From Stereum hirsutum FP-91666 SS1 (lineage: Eukaryota > Basidiomycota > Agaricomycetes > Russulales > Stereaceae), in contig NW_006763153.1 of NCBI RefSeq assembly GCF_000264905.1, positions 1 to 20,625 of the forward strand: a stretch of DNA of 20,625 bases, read 5' to 3'. Every line of letters starts with the position of its first letter. Within the stretch, counting starts at the first letter, position 1. A program made the translations under genes and the position numbers. The notes under the pieces are model-generated. The model made no database searches. It was given only the letters and a program-made list of their open reading frames with translations, and was not told where the DNA came from. Of this stretch, positions 19,692 to 20,625 are shown piece by piece.

Positions 19692-20562
19692 TCAGGAGAA
19701 TATGGTGACAGGTACTCTATCCGGCAGCCTGACAGCACAATGAGGTGACAGGGAAAGACCAGACAAGATATGGACGCACCCCAGCTCTCAATGAGCTCTT
19801 GGACCTCGGGAGACTTGTGGATACGTGCGTTGTCCATTACAATAAGCTCGAAGAATATGAGTACCATACATGACAGCTGACTATATGCGTGACAAAACGT
19901 ACCAGGTCTCTTCGAAGGAAGTCTATGAACAACGCCGCATTGAAAGACCCGTACACTACCTTCGCAGCTGTGATTCCCTCATCCAGAGCCATTGCCGCTA
20001 ACATCGACACCCGCTCTCCACGCACAAAAGGTTCATAACACTCAACTCTTTCCCCTCTCTCTGCTCGACCCCATAGCCTCGCATATGTTCTGTCGTTCTT
20101 TGATACCTCATCGAGGAATACGAAGCACGCTGGAGAGTACCGGCCGGCGCGGCGAATGAAGTCAGCACGCTTGATAGGGTCTCGCTCTCGTGCAAGCTTT
20201 TGGACCCTCTTGACACTCAGGTCAGCCTTCGCGAAGTACCGATGAATGGTGGAGATGTGTACTGAGAGGTACCGATGGTCGCGAAGGCGCTTGCAATACT
20301 CGTCGAGAAAAAGATTCGGTTTAGTGCGAGCAAGTTCAAGAAGGAGCTGGCGGTCGTGGTGGAGAGTCTTTGAAGGTCGGCCACGACCGATGGCTTCATC
20401 CTTGGAGACTGTGCCCTTCTGTCGGTACCGTTTCCAGGTGCGAAAAAGAGTACGACGAGATATGGAAGTTAGGTGGGCGATCTCGTCGACAGTATCGCGA
20501 CCACGCCTCCGAAGACGCACAGAGATCATCTTGGCATCATCAGAGTGCCGTTGGTAAACCAT
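19685..20562 (-). pseudogene. Tc1/mariner (DDE_3) transposase, N-terminal 257 residues, interrupted by the large transposon
   Basis: Three exons on the minus strand: 20562-19903, 19846-19780 and 19728-19685, with introns of 56 bp (GTACGT...CGAG) and 51 bp (GTGCGT...CAG). The N-terminus has helix-turn-helix segments (DTVDEIAHLTSISRRTLFRT, then RGRPSK and ISTIHRYFAKADLS). Catalytic residues seen are D151 in FVFLDEVSKND and D225 in LIVMDNARIH. The frame reaches SPYSPDYN and then runs into the terminal repeat, where a stop follows after GLPW. The continuation PIEQAFS is at 776-934. The rejoined spacing between D225 and the E of PIE is 34 residues, the DD34E of Tc1-type elements. The start ATG at 20562 begins MVYQRHS, normal for the family. 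The only visible lesion is the insertion, so the event is recent. Confidence 0.9.
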
Positions 20563-20625
20563 GGTAAAGGATATGCGAAAGAGGGACAGGTATAGCTATT
20601 GGGTTTACCAGAGCCGTTGTCGACG
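20563..20625. other. Upstream flank of the Tc1/mariner gene
   Basis: 63 bp without a gene. It should hold the 5' end of the smaller element. A GGTTTACCAGAGCC here recalls TTTACCAAGGC in the right terminal repeat of the large element, but I could not find a matching inverted copy near 666-775. Confidence 0.4.

Noticed and set aside
20600..20625. Terminal inverted repeat of the smaller Tc1/mariner element
   Set aside because: No inverted match to the 666-775 flank was found, so its ends and TA duplication cannot be placed within this window.

Overview
The window comes from a filamentous fungus, almost certainly a basidiomycete of the Agaricomycetes. The basis is many 50-67 bp GT-AG introns in every multi-exon gene, a KDZ transposase with an N-terminal CxC2 cysteine cluster, and a Tc1/mariner-type transposase that also carries short introns. 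No search was run. All splicing and alignments were done by eye, so family names rest on motifs.

The main observation is that positions 942-19684 (about 18.7 kb) form one very large DNA transposon. It sits inside the coding sequence of a Tc1/mariner transposase on the minus strand, whose first part is at 19685-20562 and whose last part is at 776-941. The insertion is flanked by an exact 7-bp target duplication, GTTATAA (935-941 and 19685-19691). Removing the insert and one GTTATAA copy brings the reading frame back exactly, between SPDYN and PIE, and gives DD34E spacing. The left edge of the window (1-665, + strand) is the 3' end of an unrelated host or repeat gene.

Layout of the element from left to right: a 221-bp collinear terminal inverted repeat (942-1162) with nested palindromes; a decayed array of about 175-bp units (about 1200-2480); a divergent gene pair, gene A (3011-6347, minus, 6 exons, 1018 aa) and gene B (6639-8054, plus, 6 exons, 371 aa, two RNase H1 N-terminal/Cauli_VI-like modules); a weak small gene or remnant (about 8440-8876); a gene-poor centre that is a decayed, roughly 2-kb inverted repeat with its axis near 10248; the KDZ transposase (12455-16437, plus, 12 exons, 1117 aa, apparently intact); a second, cleaner array of about 175-bp units (17100-19430) in the opposite orientation to the left one; and the right terminal repeat (19464-19684).

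How the parts may work together (inference): the KDZ protein would bind the repeated subterminal units and terminal palindromes at both ends and mobilise the whole 18.7 kb. Genes A and B would travel as cargo under a shared 291-bp divergent promoter. KDZ transposons linked to TET/JBP genes are known in these fungi, but no TET/JBP gene is present here. The cargo pair and the repeat architecture are therefore the parts most likely to be undescribed.
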